Counted from the first letter of the stretch, positions 23,566 to 34,912 are shown. The stretch: DNA of 64,000 bases from Mixophyes australis (GCA_036250195.1 JAVHZZ010000005.1:180775448-180839447), one strand, 5' to 3'. The notes: generated by a model from the letters alone, not told the origin. A program made the numbers and translations.

Positions 23566-25187
23566 TATATGCATTAGATTAAATTAGAAACACAGAAACA
23601 TATTTTTGATATTGTTTTCTCAATTTGCTCCTAATCTCTTTTTGACAGGAATTTATGACATCGAAAATTGCTCAGTTTGACTGAATAAGAAAATAACCCA
23701 AAGTTGTAGCAAATGTGCATAGTGATGAATTTCACTGTTTGGTATAATTATTCTACATAAACAAGCTACTCAGATAAGACTGAGGCATTATTGTAATTGT
23801 AACTGGAATCAAATTCATATTCTGTTTACTGCTCCCATATGCTTATGACAAAATATTGGGGGGAAATTTCTAGCTGTATGAGAAACACTTTGAGTTGGTT
23901 ATTTTCTACTGGAAAAATAGGTACATCAATTTTTAAATAAGGTACCATTTCAGTTGCCTTAACAAAGTGCTAAAATATTCTGGTTGTAGCAATAACCTAA
24001 TGGTGAATGGTAGTAATTTACAGTGTGTTTCATGTTCCTGGAACTGGAATCAGCCAATTCACTGCCTACAGTCGCTGATCTACAGATCCATTGCTCTTCT
24101 ATCTTTCCCACTGCATGTGTCTGTCACTCTATCCTCCTCTAACAGCATGTCACGCACTTACCACCTGACATGCACTCAGGAAGCAAGAGAGGCAGACAGA
24201 AGGTTCTGCCATTGAAATGTACAAGTAGCAACCGGGCCTAAGACATAAGCAGAGCAGGCATGGAAAGCTGCAAGAACGGGTGATCCTGATTTTGGCTGAC
24301 CATCGCACTCATTTAGGACTTTGTCATAACTGCAAAGACATTTGGGAGGTATGTCCCAGCTCACACTGCTCTAAAAATGGGGTTTGTGTGCACCTAAGTT
24401 GTGCATGCAGCATTGCCGTATATTTGAAGTGTATGGAAAGGGTATGGAGAGCAGCCAAGCACTGGCTAAAATGATAGCCATGCCACCTGCATGATGGCCA
24501 AACCCACTGTGGTGGTGTGGCCTGGAAACCCCCCTCTGAGTTTGCCAATGCACCTTTGTCCCTGTCATTCCAAAAATGTAACTTGATTTAAAATCCAAAC
24601 AAAATGTGTATTTCTTTAGCTTGAGGACACAGCTTTCATAACAGTTTTATGTGTGTTCTGAGTTACTTAGTAAAAATCTTTTTAAAAGGTTTCCAGAGGA
24701 GCGACAAGTACAAATCACGCTACTGCAGCTGCGTTTCAACAGATGTCCTCTAGTACTGTGTTTTCACTAGGTATATTTTTTTTAATATTTACACGCTAGT
24801 AATGTATTTCTGACATTGCACCATGCAGAGAATGAAATATGGAAAAGTTGCAGTGATTCATAAGCAGCTGAGCTACATTATGTTTTTTTTGTAAAATAAA
24901 ACATGACTGTGGTGTAACGCCCCCGCACAATAGACAAATTAGCAATTATTTGATTTGTGCTGTATCACTTCAGGAGAAATTTGTGAAATCCCTGAATCAC
25001 AGCTTGTGGGTTAATACTTTACTTTGTATTTGGATGCAGTTATTTGTTAGATAATTGAACGATTGCTTGCTAGGGTGTTACAAATGTTGTGGTGGTTCAA
25101 TACAGCGTGTTTTACCTCATTTTAAAGAATGCCCCTAACATTCAGAATTATAATAATCACAGTAGCTAAGAACCTACTTAAACATCA
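23566..25187. other. Unassigned, with one hAT-like internal scrap
   Basis: No gene. The stretch 24300-24430 (gacatttgggaggtatgtcc, then agctcacactgct) resembles internal parts of the hAT elements at 5845-5930 and 48990-49080, so an old copy of that family lies here. The rest is unrecognised. Confidence 0.45.
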
Positions 25188-25195
25188 ATTATAAT

Positions 25196-25598
25196 CAGGG
25201 CCGGATTAACCATAGGGCTAACTGGGCTACAGCCCAGGGGCCTATGGCATCCAGGGGGCCCTTGAAAGTGCTCAGCAGCAGTATTGATCGCTCGGGGGCG
25301 CCCCCGGCGCGATCAGTGCTGCTGAGCACTTTCACTGCGGTCCTTCTCCGGCGCGCTGTAGTCTCCTTACTGAGGAGATCTCGTGAGTCTCACTCTCACA
25401 AGATCTCCTCAGTAAAGAGCGCACAGCGCGCCGGGGAAGGAGGTAAGTGCTGGGGGGGGGGGGGGGGGGGGCGCGGGCAGCTCGGATCATGGGGGGGGGG
25501 GGGGGGGGCATGGGCAGCTCTGATCACGGGGGGGGCCCTCACGGGGGAGTGGAGGCCCCCCTTAGCCCAGGGGCCTCCATTCCCTTAATCCGGCCCTG
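25196..25598. mobile_element. hAT MITE, cagggccggattaa family
   Basis: The perfect 14-bp TIR cagggccggattaa is flanked by the exact 8-bp TSD attataat (25188-25195, 25599-25606). The interior has inverted GC-rich segments (gcgctgtagtctccttactg against its near complement) and two long poly-G tracts. Its TIR is shared with the element nested in copy B (46947-49178). Confidence 0.95.
25455..25510. repeat. Two poly-G tracts
   Basis: Runs of about 20 G each, separated by a short gcgcgggcagctcggatcat stretch. Length is likely unstable and prone to sequencing error. Confidence 0.9.
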
Positions 25599-25606
25599 AT
25601 TATAAT

Positions 25607-25957
25607 ACAAAAGTAGCATTAAAATAAAATATGTCCAATCTTAAGTTCATTATAATTGCTGAAATGCTATTTGCTGGTATACTGACCTATTATTAGTACT
25701 TTATGATATCATCAGTATTAATAATGAACAGAAACACAAATAATGCCTATGAGATTGTATTAAAACTGTTTTTAATTTTATTGATACATGATCATAAATA
25801 GATTCTGGTGGAGACCACATCTATGTTAATATACTCAGCAATCCATGTGTTTCCAGGTGACATCCACTTTCTGTTAGAATATTCATCAAAAACTTATATA
25901 TTATAATGCTTCTACCTCTTTGAATTTAGGGATAATGATTCGCAAGGATCCCATAAA
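25607..25957. other. Unassigned spacer
   Basis: AT-rich, nothing recognised. Confidence 0.35.
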
Positions 25958-27185
25958 CACTATATGGACAAAAGTATATGGCCACAACTGTTAAATATTC
26001 AATTGAGGTCAGACCTGTTGCCAGAGGTGTATAAAATCAAGCACCTAGCCCTGCAGTCTCCATTTGCAAAGTTTTGTGATACAAAATGGGTCGTTCTGAA
26101 GAGCTCAGTGACTTGAAGCGTAGTACTGTGATAGGATGCCACCTTTGCAGTAAGACGGTTCCTGAAGTTTCATCCCTGCTGAATATTCCACAGTCAACTG
26201 TAGGTGATATTATTAGAAAGTGGAAGCATTTAGGAACAGCAGCAACTCAGCCATGAAGCAGAACACCACATAAAATCACAGAGCGGAGTCAAAGACTGCT
26301 AAGGCACATGGTGAGTAAAAGTCAAAATGCTCTGTGGATTCCATAGATGAAGAGTTTCGCTGTTATTGATGTGAGCACAAAACTGTGCGGCGGGAGCTTA
26401 ATTGAATGGGTTTCCATGGCTGAGGAACTGCATGCAAGCCTCACATAACCAACACAAATGCCAAGCGTCAGATGGAGTGGTGTAAAGCACATCAATACTG
26501 GACTGTGGAGCAGTGGAAATGTGTTCTGTGGAGTGACGAATCAGGCTTCTCTGGCAGTCAGATGGGCGAGTCTGTGTTTGGCGGATGCTGGAAGAGCGTT
26601 ACTTGCGTGACTGCATTATGCCAACTGTGAAATTTGGTGGAGGAGGGATAATGGTATGGCTGATTTTCAGGATTTGGGCTGGGCCCCTTATCTCCAGTGA
26701 AGGCAATCTTAATGCTTCAGCATAACAAGTCATTTTGAACAATGCTATGCTTTCAACTTTGTGGCAACAGCTTGGGTAAAGCCCTTTTCTATTCCAACAT
26801 GACTGTGCCCCAGTGCACAAAGCAAGGACTACAAAGGCATGGTTTGATGAGTTTAGTGTGGAAGAACTTGACTGGCCTGCACAGAGCCCTGACCTCAACC
26901 CCATTGAGCACCTTTGGGATGAACTGGAACAGAGATTGCGAGCCAGGAATTCTCGTCCATCATCAGTGCCTGACCTCATAAATGCTCTATAGAATGAATG
27001 GCCACAAATTCCCACAGAAACACTCCAACATATTGTGGAAAGCCTTCCAAGAAGTGTGGAAGCTGTTATCGCTGCTGCAAAAGTAGGACTAACTCCATAT
27101 TAAAGCATATGTATTTGAATACAATGTCATCACAGTCCCTGTAAGTGTAATGGTCAAGCATCTGAATACTTTTACTTATATAGTG
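25958..27185 (+). mobile_element. Tc1-like transposon, nearly full length
   Basis: The ends cactatatggacaaaagtat and complemented cactatataagtaaaagtat form the TIR of a 1.2-kb element, the usual Tc1 size. TA follows the right end; at the left the expected TA reads aa. The interior encodes a recognisable but broken Tc1 transposase. Confidence 0.9.
26086..26991 (+). pseudogene. Broken Tc1 transposase
   Basis: The frame opens MGRSEELSDLKRSTVIGCHL and runs into a helix-turn-helix-like region (LLNIPQSTVGDIIRKW), followed by a stop at about 26254. The C-terminal catalytic block is clear: ELDWPAQSPDLNPIEHLWDE with LEQRLRARN after it, which supplies the last acidic residue of the DDE triad. Stops and shifts between these blocks (for example near 26345) show that it is dead. 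It would have bound its own TIRs and moved the element by cut and paste into TA sites. Confidence 0.85.
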
Positions 27186-27506
27186 TATATATATATTACG
27201 ATTTAAAGGGACATATAAAAGACATAAGAGACAGAAAGGAAAAAGCTGAAAGATAAGGAGATAAAATGTTTACATATATTAACTGGCAGGCATAAACAAC
27301 TGAAATACCAATGTATTACTAATTATGGAGTCTGACTCTAAGGTTTTGAACTATGCTGTTCCTGGATATCATTAATTTTAAATGTTATTTTTACACTTAA
27401 AATAAAATTGGAGATATAAGGTTCTTCAACCATACTCATTTTGATCCTCTCCTTGTCAACTGTGAAGGACAAATTGGGTCAGACAGAGTACACAATAAAC
27501 TCTGAA
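27186..27506. other. Unassigned spacer
   Basis: Nothing recognised. Confidence 0.3.
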
Positions 27507-27590
27507 TGTTACAGGTCATCTATCATAGACAGTGAAGCTACAAAACAGGCAGAGGTCATAGGACAGACAATGGTGTGAATAGACATTTAG
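27507..27590 (+). repeat. Direct repeat, copy 1
   Basis: Contains atcatagacagtgaagctac and gaggtcat, repeated at 27848-27930 with roughly 80 percent identity by eye. Confidence 0.75.
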
Positions 27591-27779
27591 ACAAGTAAAT
27601 AGATGAAGATGGGCTTCAAAAATGTTCAAAGAATGCACACTTCTCATTGGGCAGCGCATTCATCGGAAGCCAAGAGCAGAGCTTGCAAATACCTTGTTTT
27701 ACTTACAGTATAAGTGTTTGTTTATGCTATGAGTAAAGTAGATCTGGCTGGATAGTAATATGTTACTAATGATAATAAT

Positions 27780-27830
27780 AATGATTATATTATTATTAAT
27801 AATAATAATAATAATAATAATAATTATAAT
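27780..27830. repeat. (AAT)n microsatellite
   Basis: Impure ATT/AAT repeat between the two direct repeats. Confidence 0.9.
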
Positions 27831-27847
27831 TCAATTAATTTTGAAAA

Positions 27848-27930
27848 TTACAGGGCATCCATCATAGACAGTGAAGCTACAGTAAGAAGAAGAGGTCATT
27901 AGATGGACAGCTGCATCGGTAGACATTTAA
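27848..27930 (+). repeat. Direct repeat, copy 2
   Basis: Second copy of the 27507-27590 repeat. The pair brackets a (AAT)n run and may be subterminal repeats of the adjacent hAT relic. Confidence 0.75.
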
Positions 27931-27959
27931 AAGATGATCATACTGTAGACCAAAGGCAT

Positions 27960-28570
27960 ATTTGAAAATGGAGAAATATGGAATTGTCACCCACCCATAT
28001 GTTAAACAAGACATGTACCTAGTTTAACAAACCAAGCACATAAGTGACAGGGACTGCTATTTTTGTGGCTGAAGTGCTTGATTTGTTTGGGGCCAACCTA
28101 ATTGTCCACCTAAAGATTCTGTCTACATTTGAATTGTCAGCCAAATAATACTGTCGACATTTGAGTTGTTGACTTAATGATATCCACTTTCTGAATGTCT
28201 AGCCATTGACCAGATACCGTCTTGCTTCAATTGGTGGCATGGCATGTAATGTTTTTAGCAACTGCTGCAATAATTTTCATGAGATTGGCGATTGTCAAAA
28301 ATGACCAGAAATTTTATGGGCCACAGACAGCATCTCCAGTACCGACCTCATTTTTAAAGACGTTCTAAACAACTAAGTTTTGTGTGCAAACCAGGGTACA
28401 TGTTTAAATTCACCCAGTCATAATGCACTCACTATGTTCGCTCCATTATCGGCAATGAGGAATCCTGGGGAAAGTCTTAGCGGAGTGAGGTATTTTGCTA
28501 TGGCATTCCTGAGTTTTCCAACAGATTGACATCAGTATGCTTCTTAGTGAATCCAGAAAAACAGAAGTAG
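27960..28570 (-). pseudogene. Old BED-hAT transposase relic E
   Basis: On the minus strand the translation contains SGFTKKHTDVNLLENS, then IADNGANIVSAL and MLSVAHKISGHF. These align in order with GFNKRHNANNILEK, VSDNASNIVRAL and MLAVARKIAGHF of the intact transposase in copy C. Thus the second catalytic Asp region survives. Stops and small shifts are frequent. The piece joins, after a deletion, to a 3' region with the family hairpin (28026-28087) and the words tgggtgggtg and acaattcc that also follow the gene in C. Confidence 0.8.
28026..28087. promoter_or_regulatory. Diverged post-stop hairpin of relic E
   Basis: Arms aacaaaccaagcac and, complemented, aacaaatcaagcac correspond to aacaaaccaatcat in the young copies. 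Two positions have changed in both arms together, so pairing is kept. Confidence 0.65.
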
Positions 28571-28719
28571 CTTGCCTGTGTTTGAATTTGAGCAGCACAC
28601 CCTCCCTCAAAAATAAATATTTATTGATTTTAAAGTCCTAGTATTTGAATGTGAAGGCAATTGTATGATGGGCAGTATCACATCTGTAGCAGTTGGTGAA
28701 CTAAAGACAGGGCACTATG

Positions 28720-29143
28720 TTTGATAGTGCAACTCAAATAAAACATTGAGCATTCACATGGTGGGGTGGCAGCTACAAGTAGCTCCAACATCAAAGTAGC
28801 TTTATTCCTGTTGTCAATCATACATCAGTCTACAGATCAGGAGGATCCTAGGACTAGTATGGGCAGTAGTAATACTTTTTCTGAGTAAGGAAGGTCATGT
28901 GGGATGAAAGTGTAAGAAAGGGCGCTCCAAATCCAAACAATGTTTTTCAGTATCACAGAAATCATCAGCTCTTGATGTACGTATTAAAAAAGTTAATGAT
29001 GAATGTAGTGATTTGTCTAAAAGATTGAAAATAGCTAACATTCCATACATCACATGTAGTGGTAAGAAAAGGCTCAGGCCATGTCCAAAATCCTTCCAAA
29101 TTTTCTCAACTATTTGGAAATCTGAGGATGAGTAGTAATGAAT
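28720..29143 (+). pseudogene. Old BED-hAT relic D, N-terminal part
   Basis: RLKIANIPYITCSGKKRLRP (about 29021-29080) aligns with KRKVANMPFTTRSGKERLRP of the intact transposase. Upstream Ser-rich sequence (VAATSSSN) is compatible with the N-terminal tail. Homology stops where a CR1 LINE begins at 29144; the gene resumes at about 32020. Confidence 0.7.
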
Positions 29144-29352
29144 GTAACATAGTATTACATAGTTCATGAGGTTGAAAAAAGACACCAGTCCATCAAGTTC
29201 TACCTATTTTAGATCTCCTGCGATCCCTCACTTATATTTGAAATTGATCCACATTAAGCAACCGCTAATCTGTTTCAATCGGGAAAAATCCCTCCAGACC
29301 CAATATTGCAATCCTATTTTTTCCTTATATCCACTACTATCCTTCGTTTTAA

Positions 29353-29754
29353 TTAATGGTCGTATCCTTGGATACACTTTTCCATTAAAAATTTGTCTAA
29401 CACTTTCTTAAACATATCTATTGAATCTGCCATCACAACCTTCCCTAGTAGTGAATTCCATATCTTAACTGCCCTTACTGTAAAAAACCCCTTCCTTTGC
29501 TGATTGTGAAACTTCCTCTCCTCTAACCTTAGGGGGTGACCACGTGTTCTGTATACAGTCCTTGGGGTAAAAAGTGCCCATGAAAGTTCTCTGTAATGAC
29601 CCTTAATGTATTTGTACATAGTAATCATATCTCCTCTTAGACGTCTCTTTTCTAAAGTAAACATGCCTAAGCTTGAAAACCTTTCCTCATAACCTAATGA
29701 CTCCATACCCTTTATCAATTTTGTTGTCCTTCTCTGAACCCTTTCTAGTTCCAA
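29353..29754 (-). pseudogene. CR1 ORF2, C-terminal piece
   Basis: ELERVQRRTTKLIKGMESLG, then LGMFTLEKRRLRGDMITMYK and the final VKIWNSL...KFLMEK block are the usual C-terminal end of CR1/Jockey-group ORF2, downstream of the reverse transcriptase. It is open for 133 codons but lacks the catalytic domain, which lies just upstream in 29778-30281 across a frame break near 29765. Confidence 0.85.
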
Positions 29755-29777
29755 AATATCTTTTTATAGAGTGGTCC

Positions 29778-30281
29778 CTAGAACTGTACTCCATATTCAA
29801 GATGAGGTCTTACCAACGATTTATACAATGGCAAAATTAAACTTTGTTCCCTTACATCTATGCCCCTTTTTATGCATGTCAATACTTTATTTGCCCATGC
29901 AGCTCCTGCTTGACATTGAGCACTATTGCTAAGTCTACTGTCTACGAGCACTCCCAAATCCTTTTCCATTATAGATTCCCCTAAATTAATCCCATTTAAT
30001 TTATAGATTGTGTTCTTGTTTTTGATCCCTAAATGTATAACCTTACATTTATCTATGTTAAACTTCATATTCCATTTGGCTGCCCAATCCTCCAGTTTAT
30101 TTAAGTCCCTCTGTAGAAAAGCTACATCTTGCTCTGATTTTATTACCTTACAGAGTTTAGTGTCATCTGCAAAAATGGAAACTTTATTCTCTAAACCATC
30201 ACCAAGATCATGAATAAATATATTAAAAAGGAGTGGCCCCAGCACGGAACCTTGAGTATTCCACTTAAAACTTATGACCAA
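29778..30281 (-). pseudogene. CR1 ORF2, reverse transcriptase piece
   Basis: It contains TQGSVLGPLLFNIFIHDLGD and the catalytic FADDTKL box, followed by LQRDLNKLEDWAAKWNMKFN and GVLVDSRLSNSAQCQ, in CR1 order. The FADD box gives two of the catalytic aspartates of the reverse transcriptase palm. Sequence upstream (30282-30966) is homologous but frame-broken, and the AP endonuclease domain is absent through 5' truncation. Confidence 0.9.
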
Positions 30282-30974
30282 TTAGAAAATGTTCCATTTA
30301 TCACAACTCTCTGTTCTCTATTCGCTAACCAGTTTTCGATCCAAGTACAAAGGCTTACAGGTTTATAATTCCCTGGTTGTGATCTCATCTCCTTTTTAAA
30401 CAACGACAACTTATCTGCTATTCACCAATCCCTTGGTACTAAACCCTTGGGTGTATGCCATCTGGATCTGGAGCTTTATTTATCTTAATATTCTTCAGTC
30501 ACCATTGGACTTCTTCCTTTGTCAGCCAAGTATTAATTAATGATATGTGTCATTTCCGTTTTTATGTATTATTCCTACCATTTGTTCCTTTCTAGTAAAT
30601 ACTGAATAAAAAAAAGTGTTTAATATCTCTGCTTTTTCCTTAGTATCATGTATCAATTCACTCATCTCACTTCTTAAGGTTCCTATATTATCTTTTTATT
30701 TCTTATGCCATTTACTTAAAAAACTTTTGAGGGTTTGTCTTACTTTCTTTTGCAACTTGTTTTTCATTTTCTAATTAAGCCAATCTGATTTCCTTTTTGC
30801 ATGTTTTATTACATTCCTTGTACCTACGGAAGGACTCCTCAGACTCTTCAGACTTAAACAATTTAAATGCACACTTCTTCCCTTACCTTTTTATTTAGCC
30901 CCATTGTTTTATATAATAAATATTCCCAGCACACAACACCCTTCGATGCTTGTATAAAGCCAATATTCTGAGGA

Positions 30975-31284
30975 TAGTGGCGGATCCAGGGGGAGCCGAT
31001 CGGGGCGATCGCCCCCCCCTAGCAGACACTTGCTGCCGACGGCTGCACAGTATGTGCAGGTCCGTCCAGCCGTGACAGGCAGGGACAGTGTGCTACCCGG
31101 CTGCTCTGACTGTGTTTAAAACACAATCAGAGCAGCCGGGCAGCACACTGTCCCTGCCTGTCACGGCTGGACGGACCTGCACATAGTGTGCAGCCGTCGG
31201 CAGCCTAATATGTTAGAAAGGGGCGGGGCCTAAATGCCCCCCCTAAATCGCCCCGGGTACAGCATTTTTCTAGATCCGCCCCTG
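30975..31284. mobile_element. hAT MITE with long internal palindrome
   Basis: The TIR tagtggcggatccag / complemented caggggcggatctag is flanked by the exact 8-bp TSD tctgagga (30967-30974, 31285-31292). Inside, arms of about 90 bp (cggctgcacagtatgtgcag to gagcagccggg) are nearly perfect inverted repeats. Confidence 0.92.
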
Positions 31285-31570
31285 TCTGAGGACCATGCAT
31301 ATATTAAAAAACAAATTTAATGGGTTCAATTAAAAGCATAAACATGAGAAGTGTGTTCCAATAAAACCAGCTGAAAAATGTCCTCAAATGTTGTTCACAT
31401 AGACACGGTATCTCGCTTGCTCAAGTGGATCAATCTAAATCAAGAAGACATGTGATGTAAATTGTATAACTCCACAGTATATTTGAACTCTCTGAAATAA
31501 TGATCGATAATTACACACCTGTGTAGATAGTATTAATGTTCCGTTCCTCAGTGCTGAGCTAGAGTGTCTA

Positions 31571-32018
31571 TCTTTCACCCTCGTATATGAATCTGCTGTG
31601 TAAAACATACACTAACCAGGTGCGTGTTAATTACCTCCAGAGGTCTAAGATGATATAATTCGGGTCTCTTAGCCAGGAATCTTAGGTGATCCTTATCGGG
31701 TAACCTAGCCAGTGCTAGGTGATTCCTGATGTACAACGATCCCTGTTTGCGAAATAGTCTGTCCCACTATATTGAGAGACCCGTCTCTAGAGCTCTGTCA
31801 GGAGCAATGAGCGGTGTACATCGTTGTACATCAGGACTCACCTAGTACTGGCTAGGTTACCCATTAAGGATCACCTAAGATTCCCGGCTAAGCGACCCAA
31901 ATGATATCATCTTAGACCTCTGGAGGTAATTAGCATGCACCTGGTTAGTGTTCCTACTCATTTGACTTATTGCACTTACTGTATATGTTTTACATGGCAG
32001 ATTCATACACAGAGGTGA
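31571..32018. mobile_element. Fold-back element with ~170-bp inverted arms
   Basis: The left arm (tttcaccctcgtatatgaat ... ttcctgatgtacaacgat) and right arm (atcgttgtacatcaggact ... attcatacacagaggtgaaa) are inverted repeats of each other. The right arm has a ~30-bp extra piece around 31955-31985. The central loop is about 70 bp. No TSD could be fixed. It lies between the N-terminal and BED parts of hAT relic D. Confidence 0.75.
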
Positions 32019-32019
32019 A

Positions 32020-32282
32020 ATAATGTGCAATAATTGTGGATTTGAAAATGTTGCATATATTGCACTTGAACAAGATAGTGAGGAGGATGATGATAATGAT
32101 TGTGTCTAAGTAAGGTATCCACCAGTGGTACAACTTCATGCCAATGATAAGCGCATAGTCATGACTGGGCAAAATATCAAAAAATCCACCTCTCGCATGT
32201 GGAACGTTTTTTATTCCAACCCAGACAACATTTGTCAAGGCATCTGTAGCTTTTGTGATGCCACAATAAGTAGAGATAGGCA
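32020..32282 (+). pseudogene. Relic D, acidic linker and BED finger start
   Basis: An acidic run (EQDSEEDDDNDC) is followed by RIVMTGQNIKKSTSRMWNVF and NPDNICQGICSFCDATISRD. This aligns with PIVMPGQKTKKCTSSVWSYF and the CSLC knuckle of the transposase in copy C. The two cysteines of the BED finger are kept; the histidine pair lies beyond the next insertion. One stop (taa near 32108) interrupts the frame. Confidence 0.85.
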
Positions 32283-32432
32283 TCCCCCTTCATCATCATT
32301 TATTTATATAGCCCCAGCAAATTCTGTAGTGCGTTACAATTGGGAGCAAAACAGTAATAAAATAATGCTGGGTAATATAGACAGATAGAGAGATAAAAAG
32401 GTCCTGTGTGCAAGCTTACAATCTCCCTGTTA
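32283..32432 (-). mobile_element. L2-type LINE 3' end inserted in relic D
   Basis: The (cat)n start, then tttatttatatagccccagc and gtagtgcgttacaattggg are the complement of the tail seen in L2-group LINEs and in the SINE at 2155-2495 (ggcgctatataaata plus (gat)n). It interrupts the BED finger of relic D exactly between its Cys and His pairs. Confidence 0.75.
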
Positions 32433-33150
32433 CATTATTTGCAGCAAGTTCATTCAAGTAGCTTATCAAATGGTGGAAAATCATGTATAGTAACAAGCAG
32501 TGCAGCATCAGCTAGCAGCAGAATGGATGGACACCCCACGCAATCTTCACCATCAACACCTTCATCACCAAGCTCCTCATTATTAGTATGTAGTTCAGCA
32601 TCCAATGTTCAAATGCAAATTGACTCCCCTAATGTAATCCATGATCCTCAAGAGGCATCCTTGCACACTAAGGCTGCTGCTACTGCCATAGGAGGGGAAA
32701 CTTCTATATAGAAGGGGACCAAGAAGAATAAGCATAGTTTTAAGCAACAATTGTCTGTGAAACAAGCATTTGCAATTATGACAGCCAGCATCCTGTTGCA
32801 CAGCGAATCACTAAAGCCATGACAGCTGTGTTAGCATTAGATGTGTATCCAATTTCCGCCATCAATGCATCATGTTTTAGCATATTAGTTGAGATCAAGG
32901 GCCCATACTAACAAATTCCACCTCAATTCCATTTCTCCCTAACAGCAGTTCCTTAACTGTACCTGGAGGTTAAACAAAAAGTCATTCAGTCCAGAAAATG
33001 CCATTAAACCGACTATCTATTAACTACGGATATGTGGACAAGCGGTAGTGGTCAAAGAAAAGACTACATGACTTTGACAGCCAACTGGACAGGTGAATCG
33101 CCTTCAACAGCAACAGTGCCTGAAGCATCATCATTATCCTCCTCAACCCT
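32433..33150 (+). pseudogene. Relic D, from BED end to first catalytic Asp
   Basis: The BED end (LQQVHSSSLSNGG) is followed by a Ser-rich linker, then AITKAMTAVLALDVYPISAI-like sequence and TTDMWTSGSGQRKDYMTLTA (about 33023-33082). This aligns with TTDMWTSGSGQTKDYMTVTA of copy C and includes the first catalytic Asp. Several stops are present (for example tatagaagg near 32708). Confidence 0.85.
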
Positions 33151-33189
33151 TCAGCACACTAGAGCTAGCACATAGTGCCAGGTCATTCA

Positions 33190-33430
33190 CAGAACCCTGT
33201 TAGTTGTCCACTAAATATTTCTGATACCACTGATACTGTCCCTCACACAATTGCTTTCAGATTGAAACACTTGGGATTTTAAAAGTAAAAATAATATATA
33301 TAACTTTTTAGAGGTGTACTACTCAGGCAAACAGCACCCTGTTTTTTGGCCACTAAATAGTACAGCTGTCACTGATACTACCTCCCACACAATTTCTTTC
33401 AGATTGAAACACTTTGATTTCAAAAACAAG
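33190..33430 (+). repeat. 80-bp direct repeat pair
   Basis: ccactaaat...ctgata and ctttcagattgaaacactt occur twice, about 155 bp apart. The duplication sits in sequence that replaces the middle of relic D. Confidence 0.7.
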
Positions 33431-34202
33431 GTTTTTAGGTCTTGTGGTTCTTTAATTGGAAAGCAACTTCACAGTATTCAGGAAAGGCAAACTGAGCTTG
33501 TGTGGAGTTTACGCCATGTATGAGCAGTTTATTGTATTAGTAGTCAAGGAGGAAGTGATAGCTTTTGCTGTGGCAATAAAGCTGAGCAGAAGTTATCTCT
33601 GCAGGGGATACTACTCGCTTGGGCATCCACTTTTCACTGGATCAGATTGTTAAATTGCGTTGAAACTATATTTTTTATCACTACGATACAGACCTATAAA
33701 ATATTTTATTTTTATGCCAAAATCGAGCACAGGTTAATAAATACACCCCCTAACTATTTTAAGGGAGATCACATAGAACAAGCTTCTTTTACATATACAA
33801 AGTGTCAGCAACGGAAGATGAAAGCACCAACATTGCTTGTCTGAATAGTGAAGAACATGTTTTTCCCCACAAACACACTTTATCTGACGGGATAAAGGCA
33901 TAAAACCCATTCAGAATTATTATTTTTCTTTTTTTTTAAAAAAAACCCCCCAAAACAAACATATGGCCACCAACACATATAATATAGGCATGAGCAATGA
34001 ATGAAGTGCTATTAATTTGACAGGTGACTCTGCAATCATCCAATCATAAGCAAGTAGCTACTGCTTGGTGATCATCATAATCATCATTCGCAGTGTGTGT
34101 ATTTGCCTTAGTCCTCAAGCACTCACCTAAAATACAGCTACTGACAATGTATCTGCATTTTTGTGCAGGTCTGCCTCATTCACAATTAGGCAAAAAATGC
34201 AC
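33431..34202. other. Unassigned sequence within relic D
   Basis: No alignment to the transposase and no family recognised; probably insertions or the decayed second-Asp region. Confidence 0.35.
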
Positions 34203-34205
34203 TTA

Positions 34206-34418
34206 GGGGCATATTCAATTGTCTGCGGGATTGCCGAAAATCCCGCGGTCCGTGCAGGATTAGCGTAATAACCATTAATAAACCGTTAATACAGTAATTT
34301 ACTCGCTGGATTTCAGCTCGCAGCTTAGGGAGCTGCGAGCTGAAATCCAGCGAGAGATTACCGTATTAACGGTAATAGTTTTTCCGCGCTCGAACCCGCG
34401 GACAATTGAATACCCCCC
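34206..34418. mobile_element. Harbinger-type palindromic MITE
   Basis: It starts ggggcatattcaattgtc and ends gacaattgaatacccccc, with tta on both sides (34203-34205, 34419-34421), the Harbinger-type TSD. Long inner arms (cgctggatttcagctcgcag and complement) make it almost fully self-complementary. Confidence 0.88.
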
Positions 34419-34439
34419 TTAGTGTACTTGGGCCAAATC

Positions 34440-34912
34440 ATATCACTCATATCAATAGTGGAAAAAAGCTAAAGAAGCTGAAGGACTATATGAAAACAAA
34501 CAATTTGGCTAAATATATTGGCCTTGTGGATCAAGTTCTTTATTCATTACACCAGCATCCAAGATATTGAAATCTGATCACTACGTTTTGACAACCATGC
34601 TTGACCCTAACTTAAAAACACGTGTATTGTCTTAGTTTTCATCAGACGCAAAAATGCAAATCACCTCTTGGGAGCAAGTTGTTAGCTCAAATGGCACATT
34701 GAATGGCTGCTCCTTCAGCTTCTTCGGGAAATGCAGCCATTTCTGCCAGAAAAACACAGAATTGTAATAAGAATCACACTGATGATAAGTTAGCATAGCA
34801 CTCACTGCTCATAGATTATAACATCTTTAACACTTGAATGATGCAATATTATTTTAAAGACAATTGAATGGTTGACTTCAGAGACAGTCTTTATGAAAAC
34901 TGTAAGAACAAC
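34440..34912 (+). pseudogene. Relic D, C-terminal half, first part
   Basis: KKLKKLKDYMKTNNLAKYIG with LVDQVLYSLHQHP after it, then ILKSDHYVLTTMLDPNLK, align with KQLEKVREELVSHCDYTKHV and LLKSEEYILATVLDPRFK of copy C. The frame changes at least once. A MITE interrupts it at 34913. Confidence 0.8.

Larger units (their letters stand above)
29144..30966 (-). mobile_element. 5'-truncated CR1 LINE
   Basis: Read on the minus strand, the 3' end carries the familiar CR1 tail: gttgaaaaaagacaccagtc and tccatcaagtt, ending in acatagt repeats. The coding region is split by small lesions into the two pieces listed separately. It inserted into hAT relic D. The upstream limit near 30966 abuts the TSD of the next MITE. 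Confidence 0.85.
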
